9,218 bases of DNA from Planctomycetaceae bacterium (GTDB lineage Bacteria; Planctomycetota; Planctomycetia; Planctomycetales; Planctomycetaceae): positions 1 through 9,218 of the forward strand of contig WFOZ01000039.1 in the NCBI GenBank assembly GCA_015487825.1, given 5' to 3'. Made by a program: the position numbers and the translations under genes. Below, piece by piece: positions 1 through 6,998 of the stretch (positions are counted from its first letter, which is position 1; each line of letters opens with the position of its first letter). Below the pieces are notes generated by a model. It saw only the letters and a program-made list of their open reading frames with translations. It did no database searches and had not been told where the DNA came from.

Positions 1-108
1 CAAAACCGTTTCAATGGTCGGTTGATCTGTTTGCATTACCCGCGGCAATTGATTCGACCCCTGATGAGAAAAAGAAGCCGGCGCTGAAAAAAACAATTCG
101 GTTTCAGC
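1..108 (+). repeat. Left arm of a perfect 108-bp inverted repeat
   Basis: This stretch is the exact reverse complement of 716-823, with position 1 pairing with 823 and position 108 with 716. Identity stops abruptly at 109. The arm reaches the window edge, so its full length is not known. It is a sense-flipped copy of coding sequence from inside the PQQ-like gene and cuts off that gene's true 3' end. A fold-back chimera or assembly artefact at a contig end is the likeliest cause. Confidence 0.95.
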
Positions 109-1778
109 ATTCGCAGAAAAACGCCGCGGCTACTATAAAGCTGAACCTGAAATTTCTGTTTCCAGCCCGGCTGCAAATGTTGCAACCCGGGAGTGATCAG
201 GATTTTTCCAGGCGTAGTCGATTTATTTTCTTTTGCCAAAATCGTCAATGGTTCAATGATTGAAGAGACCGCGACGAGATTATCAATCGGGCCCAGTGCA
301 GTAAGTTTTCCCGGCCTGCGAACATAAATTCGCCCTTTGGAAATGACGGGAATCGTAAGCACACCATCAAGTTGTTGCCGGAACAGGATTTTTGATCCAG
401 ACTTTTTGCTGGCAGACTTCTGATCTTCACCAAGACCACACCAAAGCCCTGCTGTTGATGTGACGAGCAGCTGTTGCTCAGCGAATATCAGATGATGAAC
501 GATCTGTCCGGAATTCTTTTTATTTTCCTCAACCGAATGCTCCGTATCTGGTGTGCCAACTCCCTCCTTTTTTTGAATCTGAGGCAAATCAGATAGAATA
601 GTTTCTGCCAATAGTTTCCCGGAAGAGGCCTGATACTCTCTGAGCAAGCCCCCTGTATTGATTACGTACAATCGTTTCTGGTGAAGCAGGGCCGTTGCGT
701 GATGTGAATCAGCAAGCTGAAACCGAATTGTTTTTTTCAGCGCCGGCTTCTTTTTCTCATCAGGGGTCGAATCAATTGCCGCGGGTAATGCAAACAGATC
801 AACCGACCATTGAAACGGTTTTGTTTCGGCAGCATGTTTAACTGGTATTTGCGGGGAACGGGAAAGAACTGCCAACTGTTCTGATTCATAAAGTAATTCC
901 CGGGCCAGAGAATTTTCAGCTGAAAGGTTAAATTGAACAACCTGCTTTCCGGTTCTGATTTGTATCAGACGAATTTTCCCCGGCTGCAGTTGGGCGGCAA
1001 CAACAACCTGTCCGCCATAAACAACAGAAACCGGTGCAGGTAGATTATCAGAAGAAAAACTGTCCCTGCTTCTGGCAACCCATATTACCTGCCCGTTCCT
1101 GCGATCCAGTGCAAGAAGTCGGATTGTCGTTGAATCTGTTTTGGCGTCGTACCAACCAGCAGAAATAATTAAGCATTGCTCAAAAATTAACGGGGTAGCC
1201 AGGCAGACTGGTGCCATTTTTTGACCGACAATCTGAGAGAGAGATTTTTTCCAAAGTGGATGCCCCAAATCGCTATCGAGTGCATGAACTTCTCCCTGTC
1301 TGGTAAGACAGAACAATTGCCTGAGCAGAGAGTCTCCGACAAGAAATGGCACCTCTGTTTTTACATCTGATGGCGCAGAACTTGTAAGCTTTGGTATTTC
1401 GTATTGATAAATAAATTCGGGATCTCGCCCTTTAATGTTCCAGCAGGATACCAGAAAGGGAGCAGGCGTTTTTTTTTGAGTTTCGCCTGTTGATGCAAGA
1501 TACAGTTTGTTATTGAAAACCAGTGGCGTGGAATCATCACTCGAGCGGGGCAGCGACCAGAGCTGTAGATTTCGGGATACGGGGAGAGTTTGCTCCTGCT
1601 TGCTCCAACGCAGATCGAGATTTTCTTCTCGTGAAACCCGATTATGCTGGGGACCATCGAACCGCGGCCACGACATTGGTTCTGCAGCAAAAATGGCGCA
1701 GCCGTGTCTCGGGGAGAAAGATATTCCCAGACAGATAGACAATCTCAATAAAATGATTATCCGGGAAGACCAATTCAA
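36..1778 (-). CDS. Secreted PQQ-like beta-propeller protein, 3' end lost at a chimeric junction
   Basis: Exported protein of the PQQ-like (BamB/quinoprotein-like) beta-propeller group; substrate unknown. The best start is TTG at 1778: AAGGAGGGG lies 8 bases upstream and the N-terminus MNWSSR followed by IIILLRLSICLGISF reads as a signal peptide, ending near A-A-E (residues 31-33). The mature part opens with SWPRFDGPQHNRV (36-48), the same motif as the second propeller gene at 6999. Propeller-like strands recur, such as LDRRNGQVIW, IRTGKQVV and YQASSGKLL. Near residues 538-556 the sequence LQPGWKQKFQVQLYSSRGVF resembles the Ig-like region that follows the propeller in long planctomycete relatives (from memory). 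Genuine coding sequence ends at 109-110, about 556 residues. The last 24 codons and the stop at 36-38 come from the inverted copy at 1-108, so the real protein is longer. It lies downstream of the lipoprotein gene, separated by a terminator. The family is fairly sure, the function unknown. Confidence 0.8.
   Translation of the reverse strand: MNWSSRIIILLRLSICLGISFSPRHGCAIFAAEPMSWPRFDGPQHNRVSREENLDLRWSKQEQTLPVSRNLQLWSLPRSSDDSTPLVFNNKLYLASTGETQKKTPAPFLVSCWNIKGRDPEFIYQYEIPKLTSSAPSDVKTEVPFLVGDSLLRQLFCLTRQGEVHALDSDLGHPLWKKSLSQIVGQKMAPVCLATPLIFEQCLIISAGWYDAKTDSTTIRLLALDRRNGQVIWVARSRDSFSSDNLPAPVSVVYGGQVVVAAQLQPGKIRLIQIRTGKQVVQFNLSAENSLARELLYESEQLAVLSRSPQIPVKHAAETKPFQWSVDLFALPAAIDSTPDEKKKPALKKTIRFQLADSHHATALLHQKRLYVINTGGLLREYQASSGKLLAETILSDLPQIQKKEGVGTPDTEHSVEENKKNSGQIVHHLIFAEQQLLVTSTAGLWCGLGEDQKSASKKSGSKILFRQQLDGVLTIPVISKGRIYVRRPGKLTALGPIDNLVAVSSIIEPLTILAKENKSTTPGKILITPGLQHLQPGWKQKFQVQLYSSRGVFLRMLKPNCFFQRRLLFLIRGRINCRG
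716..823 (-). repeat. Right arm of the 108-bp inverted repeat, inside the PQQ-like gene
   Basis: Perfect reverse complement of 1-108. Here the sequence is in frame and fits the surrounding protein (residues about 319-354, including KPFQWSVDLF and PAAIDSTPDEKKK), so this is taken as the original copy and 1-108 as the derived one. The spacer between the arms is 607 bases. Confidence 0.95.
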
Positions 1779-1784
1779 GAAATG

Positions 1785-1793
1785 CCCCTCCTT
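1785..1793 (-). promoter_or_regulatory. Shine-Dalgarno site that fixes the TTG start at 1778
   Basis: The minus strand reads AAGGAGGGG here, with the GGAGG core 8 bases before TTG 1778. No ATG occurs in this frame before the one at the mature N-terminus, which would remove the signal peptide. The longer GTG start at 1841 falls inside the terminator hairpin and has no such site. Confidence 0.8.
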
Positions 1794-1806
1794 AAAATAG
1801 CAATAA

Positions 1807-1852
1807 ACCAAAAAACAAGCCGTACACAATTCGACGTGCACGGCTTGTTAAA
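1807..1852 (-). terminator. Intrinsic terminator of the lipoprotein gene
   Basis: A 10-bp perfect stem (1814-1823 with 1840-1849, aacaagccgt/acggcttgtt) continues after one mismatch (1824/1839) into 3 more pairs, with an 8-base loop at 1828-1835. Read on the minus strand the stem runs directly into TTTTTTGGTTT. It begins about 38 bases after the lipoprotein stop codon. The opposite strand gives only a weak AAATTTT tail, so it acts mainly leftward. Confidence 0.88.
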
Positions 1853-1887
1853 TTTTCTTCCGGAATACAATGTATTCCTTCAGTCAA

Positions 1888-2148
1888 CTACTCTTTTTTC
1901 TCTTCTGGTTTTGGAGCTTCAGCTTCGGTTTTGTCAGCGTCTTCAGCACTGTGATCGTGTCCGTCGCCATCGGTGTGAGCTTCTTCACCACCTTCAGTAC
2001 CACTACCACCTTCTTCACCAGCAGCTGGAGTAGTCTCGCCGCCGCCACCACCAGCGTCATCGCCACCGTTGCAACCGATTGTTGAGAGTGTCAGTGTGAA
2101 GCCGAACAAAACGGCCAAGCCAGTTTTCCACAGTTGTGTAAGATTCAT
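1888..2148 (-). CDS. Small Gly/Glu-rich lipoprotein with a His/Asp-rich segment
   Basis: An 86-residue predicted lipoprotein. Residues 1-25 form a type II signal peptide: MNLTQLWKTG, then a hydrophobic core, then LSTIGC with the lipid-accepting cysteine at 26. Position -3 is Thr rather than Leu, slightly off the consensus lipobox. The mature part is about 61 residues, low in complexity and probably disordered: a Gly run (33-37), a Gly/Glu stretch, HTDGDGHDH (58-66) that might bind a divalent metal, and a charged tail ending PKPEEKKE. Start ATG 2148 has AAGAGGA 5 bases upstream. The gene has its own terminator at 1807-1852. Short lipoproteins of this style are common in planctomycetes, mostly without known function. 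The lipoprotein call is firm; any role in metal binding or as an envelope spacer is a guess. Confidence 0.85.
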   Translation of the reverse strand: MNLTQLWKTGLAVLFGFTLTLSTIGCNGGDDAGGGGGETTPAAGEEGGSGTEGGEEAHTDGDGHDHSAEDADKTEAEAPKPEEKKE

Positions 2149-2760
2149 TTCCGTCCTCTTTCTTCAAAGTAATTCATCAAGACCCACTTTTACCCGCCGG
2201 CACATTTCAAATGGCCCATCCATTCTTCCGACGGAGCGCATCACCCGTTCTGAGTAACGGTATAATGTCACTAAGGTTCATTAGTACGTAACAGATTCTG
2301 AATTTCAACTGATACAGGCTAAAATGCGATGATTTCCTCAAATTTATTCTCTGGCCGAAGAAGTATCTTACCTATCTGTTCGCAGGCAGAAGAGGAATTT
2401 GGGCCAGCAGGCTTCTTCAGATCCTCCAGAGACCCGTTGTTTGACCTGTTTTTTCGGGATATAAAATCTCCAAATAACTCGCAGATATTCCTTTCTGTTA
2501 TGTTCAAACAGGCTATCGCACAGGCTGAATAAAGTAACGACTTTTGTCTTAAATATGTATTATTGAATGAAAAAGAGGCCCAAAAGATAGAAATTGATTC
2601 CCGGAAAATCTGGTAAACTGCAACAGTAGACTTGCAAGAAGAGTGGTGAACGCATCAAAATTAGTTAATCACACATTATTGATAGTCTTTAGTGTTGAAA
2701 ACGGGCAGTTGAAATACACGAACGGAAATGTTGCGCCTGTTTTTGACGGATGGGATCAAC
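2149..2760. other. Divergent intergenic region with no confident gene
   Basis: This 612-base gap lies between the leftward lipoprotein gene and the rightward phosphatase gene, so it should hold both promoters. A perfect TATAAT is at 2261-2266 on the plus strand, but I see no convincing -35 at the right distance. Near the phosphatase, TTGCAA (2633-2638) could be a -35, but the matching -10 is poor. Two short open frames (2319-2507 minus, 2329-2532 plus) overlap each other, lack ribosome binding sites and resemble no family I know. I see no tRNA, riboswitch or strong hairpin. Confidence 0.5.
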
Positions 2761-3951
2761 ATGCGGGTTTTAGTCGGTTGGGATAAGCAAGAAGAAGCAG
2801 ACCTGTTGGAACTGTACCTTAATGTTGATGATAACGAAGTTGTTATCAAAACAAACTGGGACGACTTTCTGGCAACAGCCAATGCTGGTCCCCCCTGGGA
2901 TGCCTTTCTGATCAACACCGGTTCGCCGGATACCTCTGCAGCTTTTGATGCTTTCCAGAAACTTCTGGAGTTTTCAGCTGATCATCCTGTTGTCGGTGCC
3001 GTCGAGCAAAACGATGTCTATCGTATCGCGCGATTTCTTACTTCGGGGATGCGAAGTTACGTCATCAGGGATCAGAATAAAGATTACATGTTTCTGTTAC
3101 ATGCAGCGCTGAGTTCCGCAATCGATGCGGTGCGAGCTGAACGGGAACGTCTTATTTCTGAAAAACTCCGTCAGGAGATCGACTCGGTTCGTAAATTGCA
3201 GGAATCGATTATTCCCCGATTGCTGGATATGCCTCAGGGATACAGCGTCAAAGGAAGATACGAATCTTCGGAAATCAGCGTTTACGGCGGACACCCCGTC
3301 ACGATGGCTGGAGGAGACTACTACAATGCATTGACGATGCCCGACGGCAATATTGCTTTAATCGTCGGCGATGCCTCAGGACATGGGATGAAAGCCTGCA
3401 TGTCAATTATGACATTGCATACTCTCATTCAAATGTTTCCCTCCAAACGTTATCGTAAAACCTCTGACTTTGTTCGGGAAATTAATGTCAACCTTTCAAA
3501 CCAAACCATTGTTAACGATGATGGTGGTTTTATTACGTTGCTGTATGGTGTGCTTAACCCGAAGAAACATACTTTCGAATGGGCTGCTGCGGGACACCCG
3601 TTACCAATTCTGCAAAGTTTTGAAGATGGAACGATAAAAGAAGTTGGAGAAACCGATGGTGTCGGCATGCCGTTGGGGATTTGGGAAGAGGCTGAATACG
3701 TGAGTCAGAAAATTAAAATCCCCGCCTCTTCCCGACTTGCGATATACACCGACGGACTTGCAGAAGCTTTCCACGATGAAGATGGAAAACATATAGAATT
3801 TGGCATCAACGGGATTTTCAACGTCCTCAAAGAAACAGCCAGCGATTCACTCGAAACAACTATCCAGTCGCTTTTTGATGCCAGTCACAATTTCACCAAC
3901 GGAGTCGGGCGTCACGATGACACAAGTATGCTGTTAGTTCATCGAGATTGA
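2761..3951 (+). CDS. Pseudo-receiver + PP2C (SpoIIE/RsbU-type) serine phosphatase
   Basis: A 396-residue cytoplasmic signalling protein. Residues 1-115 look like a response-regulator receiver (first strand MRVLVGWD), but the position of the phosphate-accepting Asp is Asn52 (AFLINTGSPD), and the usual Thr/Ser and Lys-Pro positions are not recognisable, so it is probably not phosphorylated. A helical, charged linker follows (about 116-150, ERERLISEKLRQEI). The PP2C domain (about 160-396) keeps its metal-site motifs: GGDYY (184-188), GDASGHG (203-209), AAAGHPLP (275-282), YTDGLAEA (329-336) and GRHDDTSML (383-391). It should dephosphorylate Ser/Thr on a partner protein, as RsbU does on an anti-sigma antagonist; no such partner gene is in the window. 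ATG 2761 was chosen because it opens the first receiver strand and has GGGA 5 bases upstream. ATG 2728 would add 11 residues and has no better site. Confidence 0.9.
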   Translation: MRVLVGWDKQEEADLLELYLNVDDNEVVIKTNWDDFLATANAGPPWDAFLINTGSPDTSAAFDAFQKLLEFSADHPVVGAVEQNDVYRIARFLTSGMRSYVIRDQNKDYMFLLHAALSSAIDAVRAERERLISEKLRQEIDSVRKLQESIIPRLLDMPQGYSVKGRYESSEISVYGGHPVTMAGGDYYNALTMPDGNIALIVGDASGHGMKACMSIMTLHTLIQMFPSKRYRKTSDFVREINVNLSNQTIVNDDGGFITLLYGVLNPKKHTFEWAAAGHPLPILQSFEDGTIKEVGETDGVGMPLGIWEEAEYVSQKIKIPASSRLAIYTDGLAEAFHDEDGKHIEFGINGIFNVLKETASDSLETTIQSLFDASHNFTNGVGRHDDTSMLLVHRD

Positions 3952-4061
3952 TTCTGCTTAACATCCTCAAGCATTAACGGTCTGGTTTCACATGTGCGAT
4001 CCTGCTAAAATCGACTGCACTGTATATTGTAGTATTGATAACTTATCTCGCTTACAACTAT

Positions 4062-4065
4062 GGAG
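4062..4065 (+). promoter_or_regulatory. Shine-Dalgarno GGAG supporting the ATG at 4072
   Basis: GGAG sits 6 bases before ATG 4072. It overlaps the alternative ATG at 4060, which has no ribosome binding site of its own (upstream sequence cgcttacaact). This favours the shorter start by four codons. Confidence 0.65.
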
Positions 4066-4071
4066 TTCAGC

Positions 4072-5190
4072 ATGTCATATGATCGACCGGTACGTGTTGC
4101 AATTATCGGATTAGGCTTCGGAGCGGAATTCATTCCGATTTATCAGCACCATCCCCAGGCAGAAATGTACGGTATTTCCCGGCGGGATGAAAACGAACTA
4201 AATAAAATTGGCGATCAGTTCGGTATCGAAAATCGCTTCACTTCTTTTGAGGAAGTTCTGGCTGATCCAAAAGTCGATTTCGTCCACATCAACAGCCCGA
4301 TTCCTGATCACGCCTGGATGAGCATGGAAGCCCTCAAGGCGGGCAAACATGTAATGTGTACGGTCCCGATGGCGACCACTATCGAAGATTGCGATAAGAT
4401 CTGTCAGCTTGTCGATGAAACCGGTTTGAAATATATGATGGCTGAAACCGTCGTCTACAGCCGGGAGTTTCTCTTCATTAAACAAATGTACGAGAAGGAA
4501 GAACTGGGCGATATCCAATATATGCAGGCTTCCCATCCACAAGATATGGATGGCTGGCCCGATTACTGGGAGCGCATGATTCCGATGCATTACGCCACCC
4601 ACGTGGTCAGCCCCGTGCTCGGGTTGGTTAACGGACGAGCCGAATACGTCAGTTGTTTCGGTTCGGGAAAAGTGCGGGACGACATTCGGGAAAAGTCCGG
4701 CAATAAATTCGCGGTCGAAAGTTGTCAGATCAAAATTAAAGATCACGATCTGGCTGCCCACATCTGGCGTTTCCTGTACGATACCGCCCGTCAATACCGC
4801 GAAAGTTTCGACGTCTACGGCACCAAAAAAAGTTTTGAGTGGGCGCTGATCGAAGGGGAAAAACACGTTCTGCACACCGCAAAAAAAACGGAAGCAGAAA
4901 TCCCTTCACTCGTTGAGGTTCCCGACTTCGCTCACCTGCTTCCCAAAGAGATTCAGAGATTTACCCAGTCAATTGAAGATGAAGGGCACCTTTCCTTCGT
5001 GCAAGGGGGAGGACATGGAGGCTCTCACCCACATTTAATTAACGAAATGGTTTCCAGCCTTGTTGAAAACCGCGACCCCTGGCCCAACGCCGTCCAATCC
5101 GCCAACTGGACCTGCGTCGGAATCTGTGCGCATCAATCAACAGAAAAAGGAGGCGAGTTGATCAAACTCCCCGAGTTTACGTTGAAGTAA
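4072..5190 (+). CDS. Gfo/Idh/MocA family oxidoreductase lacking the E-K-P lysine
   Basis: A 372-residue predicted NAD(P)-dependent oxidoreductase, cytoplasmic (no signal peptide), probably acting on a sugar, inositol or related compound. An N-terminal Rossmann fold (about 6-120) begins VRVAIIGLGFGAEF, with the Gly-rich dinucleotide loop at 13-17, and contains VHINSPIPDHAWMSMEALKAG. The C-terminal substrate domain carries MHYATH (172-177), where the family usually has its catalytic Asp/His, and GGGHGGSHPHLINEMV (312-327). The usual E-K-P motif, whose Lys helps catalysis, reads T97-V98-P99 within HVMCTVPMATT. From memory, this V-P-M-A-T variant with GGSHPHL occurs in a planctomycete/verrucomicrobial subgroup, so it is probably an established lineage and not a mutation. 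Start 4072 rests on GGAG at 4062. It lies 120 bases after the phosphatase with no visible terminator between, and no genes of the same pathway are nearby. Confidence 0.88.
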   Translation: MSYDRPVRVAIIGLGFGAEFIPIYQHHPQAEMYGISRRDENELNKIGDQFGIENRFTSFEEVLADPKVDFVHINSPIPDHAWMSMEALKAGKHVMCTVPMATTIEDCDKICQLVDETGLKYMMAETVVYSREFLFIKQMYEKEELGDIQYMQASHPQDMDGWPDYWERMIPMHYATHVVSPVLGLVNGRAEYVSCFGSGKVRDDIREKSGNKFAVESCQIKIKDHDLAAHIWRFLYDTARQYRESFDVYGTKKSFEWALIEGEKHVLHTAKKTEAEIPSLVEVPDFAHLLPKEIQRFTQSIEDEGHLSFVQGGGHGGSHPHLINEMVSSLVENRDPWPNAVQSANWTCVGICAHQSTEKGGELIKLPEFTLK

Positions 5191-5372
5191 TGAGAATAGA
5201 GTGAGCATCTTGCTGCTTACGAGGAGATGAAATGTGAGTAACTATTCTGCGTTGGCGTAGGGGCCGTTACCAGCGGACTTTACAAACAACTTTAATTTCT
5301 GCAATATCCAAACATTGCTGAATAGTCACAACTCTGACAATCCAAGAATGTATCTGATGGAGAGGTCGACTT

Positions 5373-6971
5373 ATGGAGACAGGTGAAGCCCCTCAAACGA
5401 CTGATCCCCACAGTTCGCATCCTCAGAATGTCGTCAACTTTTTTGAAGAGACATCGGTGCGGATTCGGGAAATAATCGCGATCCTGCTGCTTGTCGTTCT
5501 TGGAGATTTGACGATTTACCGCAGCCAGGGGTACACCGGCTTTGCCGTTTTTCTATTGCTTTCTCCAGTGCTTATCCTGATTGGCAGATACCGATTGCGA
5601 TTTAGTATTGCCACCTGCTTATTGGTAGTCATGCTGGTTTTGCTCACGGCCAAACTGGTCTGGTATGGCACCGCTCTGGGAGCATTTGTGGGGACGTTGC
5701 TGCTGTTCGCGTTTGCGTTTTCTCTGCTTGGTAATTTCCCCTATCTTCATCAGGTATTTGTTTACATGATGCTGGTTTTACCTTTGGGCCTCTTTCGCCT
5801 GGCCCACTACAACGAAGCCTTCAGCAATTCCAAAGCGATTCGTATCTTTGAAGTTAAATTTCTTAACATCGCAATCCCGTTTATTATCTCTCTTGTTTTC
5901 TCTGTCATCTTCATTCTGGCAAATCCGGATCTGGTCAGTTTTGCCTGGAAGAATGCAGAAGAATTTATTAACGGGATCTGGGATTATCTGTTTCGTTTTT
6001 CGGCTACTGAATTCTGGTTCTGGTTTTTTATCATGTGGACCTCACTCGGCTTGATGGCTCCTTATGTAATCCCCAAAAGCAAGCAGTCAGCCAGATACGA
6101 TCCTGCCACAACCTTAAATCCAGCCGCTTTGTACGATGCCTTTCGCAATTCACTGGTGATGGTCATTCTGATTTTTGCCGGTTATTTGGTATTCGAAGTT
6201 CGCACGCTGTGGTTTCGCGAATTTCCGGACGGTTTCTACTACTCCGGCTACGCTCATCAGGGAGCCGCCTGGCTGACATTTGCCCTGGCGGTTTCCACTT
6301 TAATCCTTTCACTCATTTTTCGAGGAGAGATTTTAAGTGATCCGCGTTTGCCTCGTTTGAAAATGATGGCCTGGATCTGGTCACTCGAAAATTTACTGCT
6401 GGCGTTCGCGGTTTACCATCGACTTTACATTTATGTCGAGTTCAACGGTATGACCCGCATGCGCGTTGTCGGTCTTCTGGGAATCACTGCCGTGGTGATC
6501 GGATTTCTGCTTGTGATCTGGAAAATCGCCTGCCATTTCCGTTTCAGTTGGCTCATCAAAAGGCAAATGCTTGTCCCTGCTTTTCTGATTTATCTTTACG
6601 CGGTTACCCCTGTTGATGTTCTGACGACAAAATACAACGTCCAGCGAATACTTGCCGGTGATCCCGCCCCTGCGGTACAAATCAGCGTTCATCCAATGAG
6701 TCCCGATGCCCTGGTCTGCTTGCGGCCACTTCTAAAATGCGAGAACAAAATAATCCGAGATGGAATCCGCGCGTTACTGGTCAATGATTTCAAATCCCTC
6801 GAAGACAACCTTGCCAGTCAGAAAAAGAATGGTTGGACGGCGCATCAAAAAGCGATACATTACGCCTACCGCGAATTAAAGCAGGATCAGAAAGAACCCG
6901 AAAAATGGGCTTATCTGAAAAAAATCAAAGCACTCAGAAAATTTCACGATTATGTTTATCAATGGTATTAA
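5373..6971 (+). CDS. Multi-pass inner-membrane protein, DUF4153/DUF4173-like
   Basis: A 532-residue integral membrane protein with about 12 hydrophobic segments (roughly 33-48, 55-71, 76-95, 100-120, 126-143, 163-183, 210-232, 258-278, 297-317, 329-350, 365-385, 397-413). It has a polar N-terminus of about 30 residues and a charged soluble tail from about 414 to 532. The stretch from NSLVMVILIFAGYLVFEVRT (259-278) through YSGYAHQGAAW (290-300) to RGE (317-319), and RMRVVGLLGI (362-371), match the pattern I remember for DUF4153/DUF4173 proteins, whose biochemical role is unknown. No transporter or enzyme motif stands out. ATG 5373 follows GGAGAGG by 7 bases. It heads a probable operon: the next gene starts 27 bases after its stop. 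The tail (RDGIRALLVNDF, KWAYLKKIKALRKF) is helical and may bind a soluble or periplasmic partner. Membrane topology is secure; the family name is moderately so. Confidence 0.78.
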   Translation: METGEAPQTTDPHSSHPQNVVNFFEETSVRIREIIAILLLVVLGDLTIYRSQGYTGFAVFLLLSPVLILIGRYRLRFSIATCLLVVMLVLLTAKLVWYGTALGAFVGTLLLFAFAFSLLGNFPYLHQVFVYMMLVLPLGLFRLAHYNEAFSNSKAIRIFEVKFLNIAIPFIISLVFSVIFILANPDLVSFAWKNAEEFINGIWDYLFRFSATEFWFWFFIMWTSLGLMAPYVIPKSKQSARYDPATTLNPAALYDAFRNSLVMVILIFAGYLVFEVRTLWFREFPDGFYYSGYAHQGAAWLTFALAVSTLILSLIFRGEILSDPRLPRLKMMAWIWSLENLLLAFAVYHRLYIYVEFNGMTRMRVVGLLGITAVVIGFLLVIWKIACHFRFSWLIKRQMLVPAFLIYLYAVTPVDVLTTKYNVQRILAGDPAPAVQISVHPMSPDALVCLRPLLKCENKIIRDGIRALLVNDFKSLEDNLASQKKNGWTAHQKAIHYAYRELKQDQKEPEKWAYLKKIKALRKFHDYVYQWY

Positions 6972-6998
6972 GATAAACAATACTCAGGAGGAGCCATT

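Noticed and set aside
1779..1841. Extension of the PQQ-like gene to GTG at 1841
   Set aside because: The extra 21 codons run through the terminator hairpin, have no ribosome site, and precede a perfect Shine-Dalgarno plus TTG at 1778 with a proper signal peptide.
1870..2085. 71-residue plus-strand frame rich in Phe, Ser and Thr
   Set aside because: It is antisense to the lipoprotein gene; its composition is the complement of Gly/Glu-rich codons.
2319..2532. Two short overlapping frames on opposite strands (62 and 67 residues)
   Set aside because: No ribosome binding sites, one uses TTG, no recognisable family; they overlap each other and cannot both be favoured.
4198..4875. 225-residue minus-strand frame
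   Set aside because: Lies wholly inside the oxidoreductase gene in the antisense direction; the plus-strand protein has clear family motifs.
5193..5248. Possible terminator or repeat (agaatag ... ctattct) after the oxidoreductase gene
   Set aside because: Only a 7-bp AT-rich stem with a 42-base loop and no T-run; not convincing. The rest of the 182-base gap shows nothing else.
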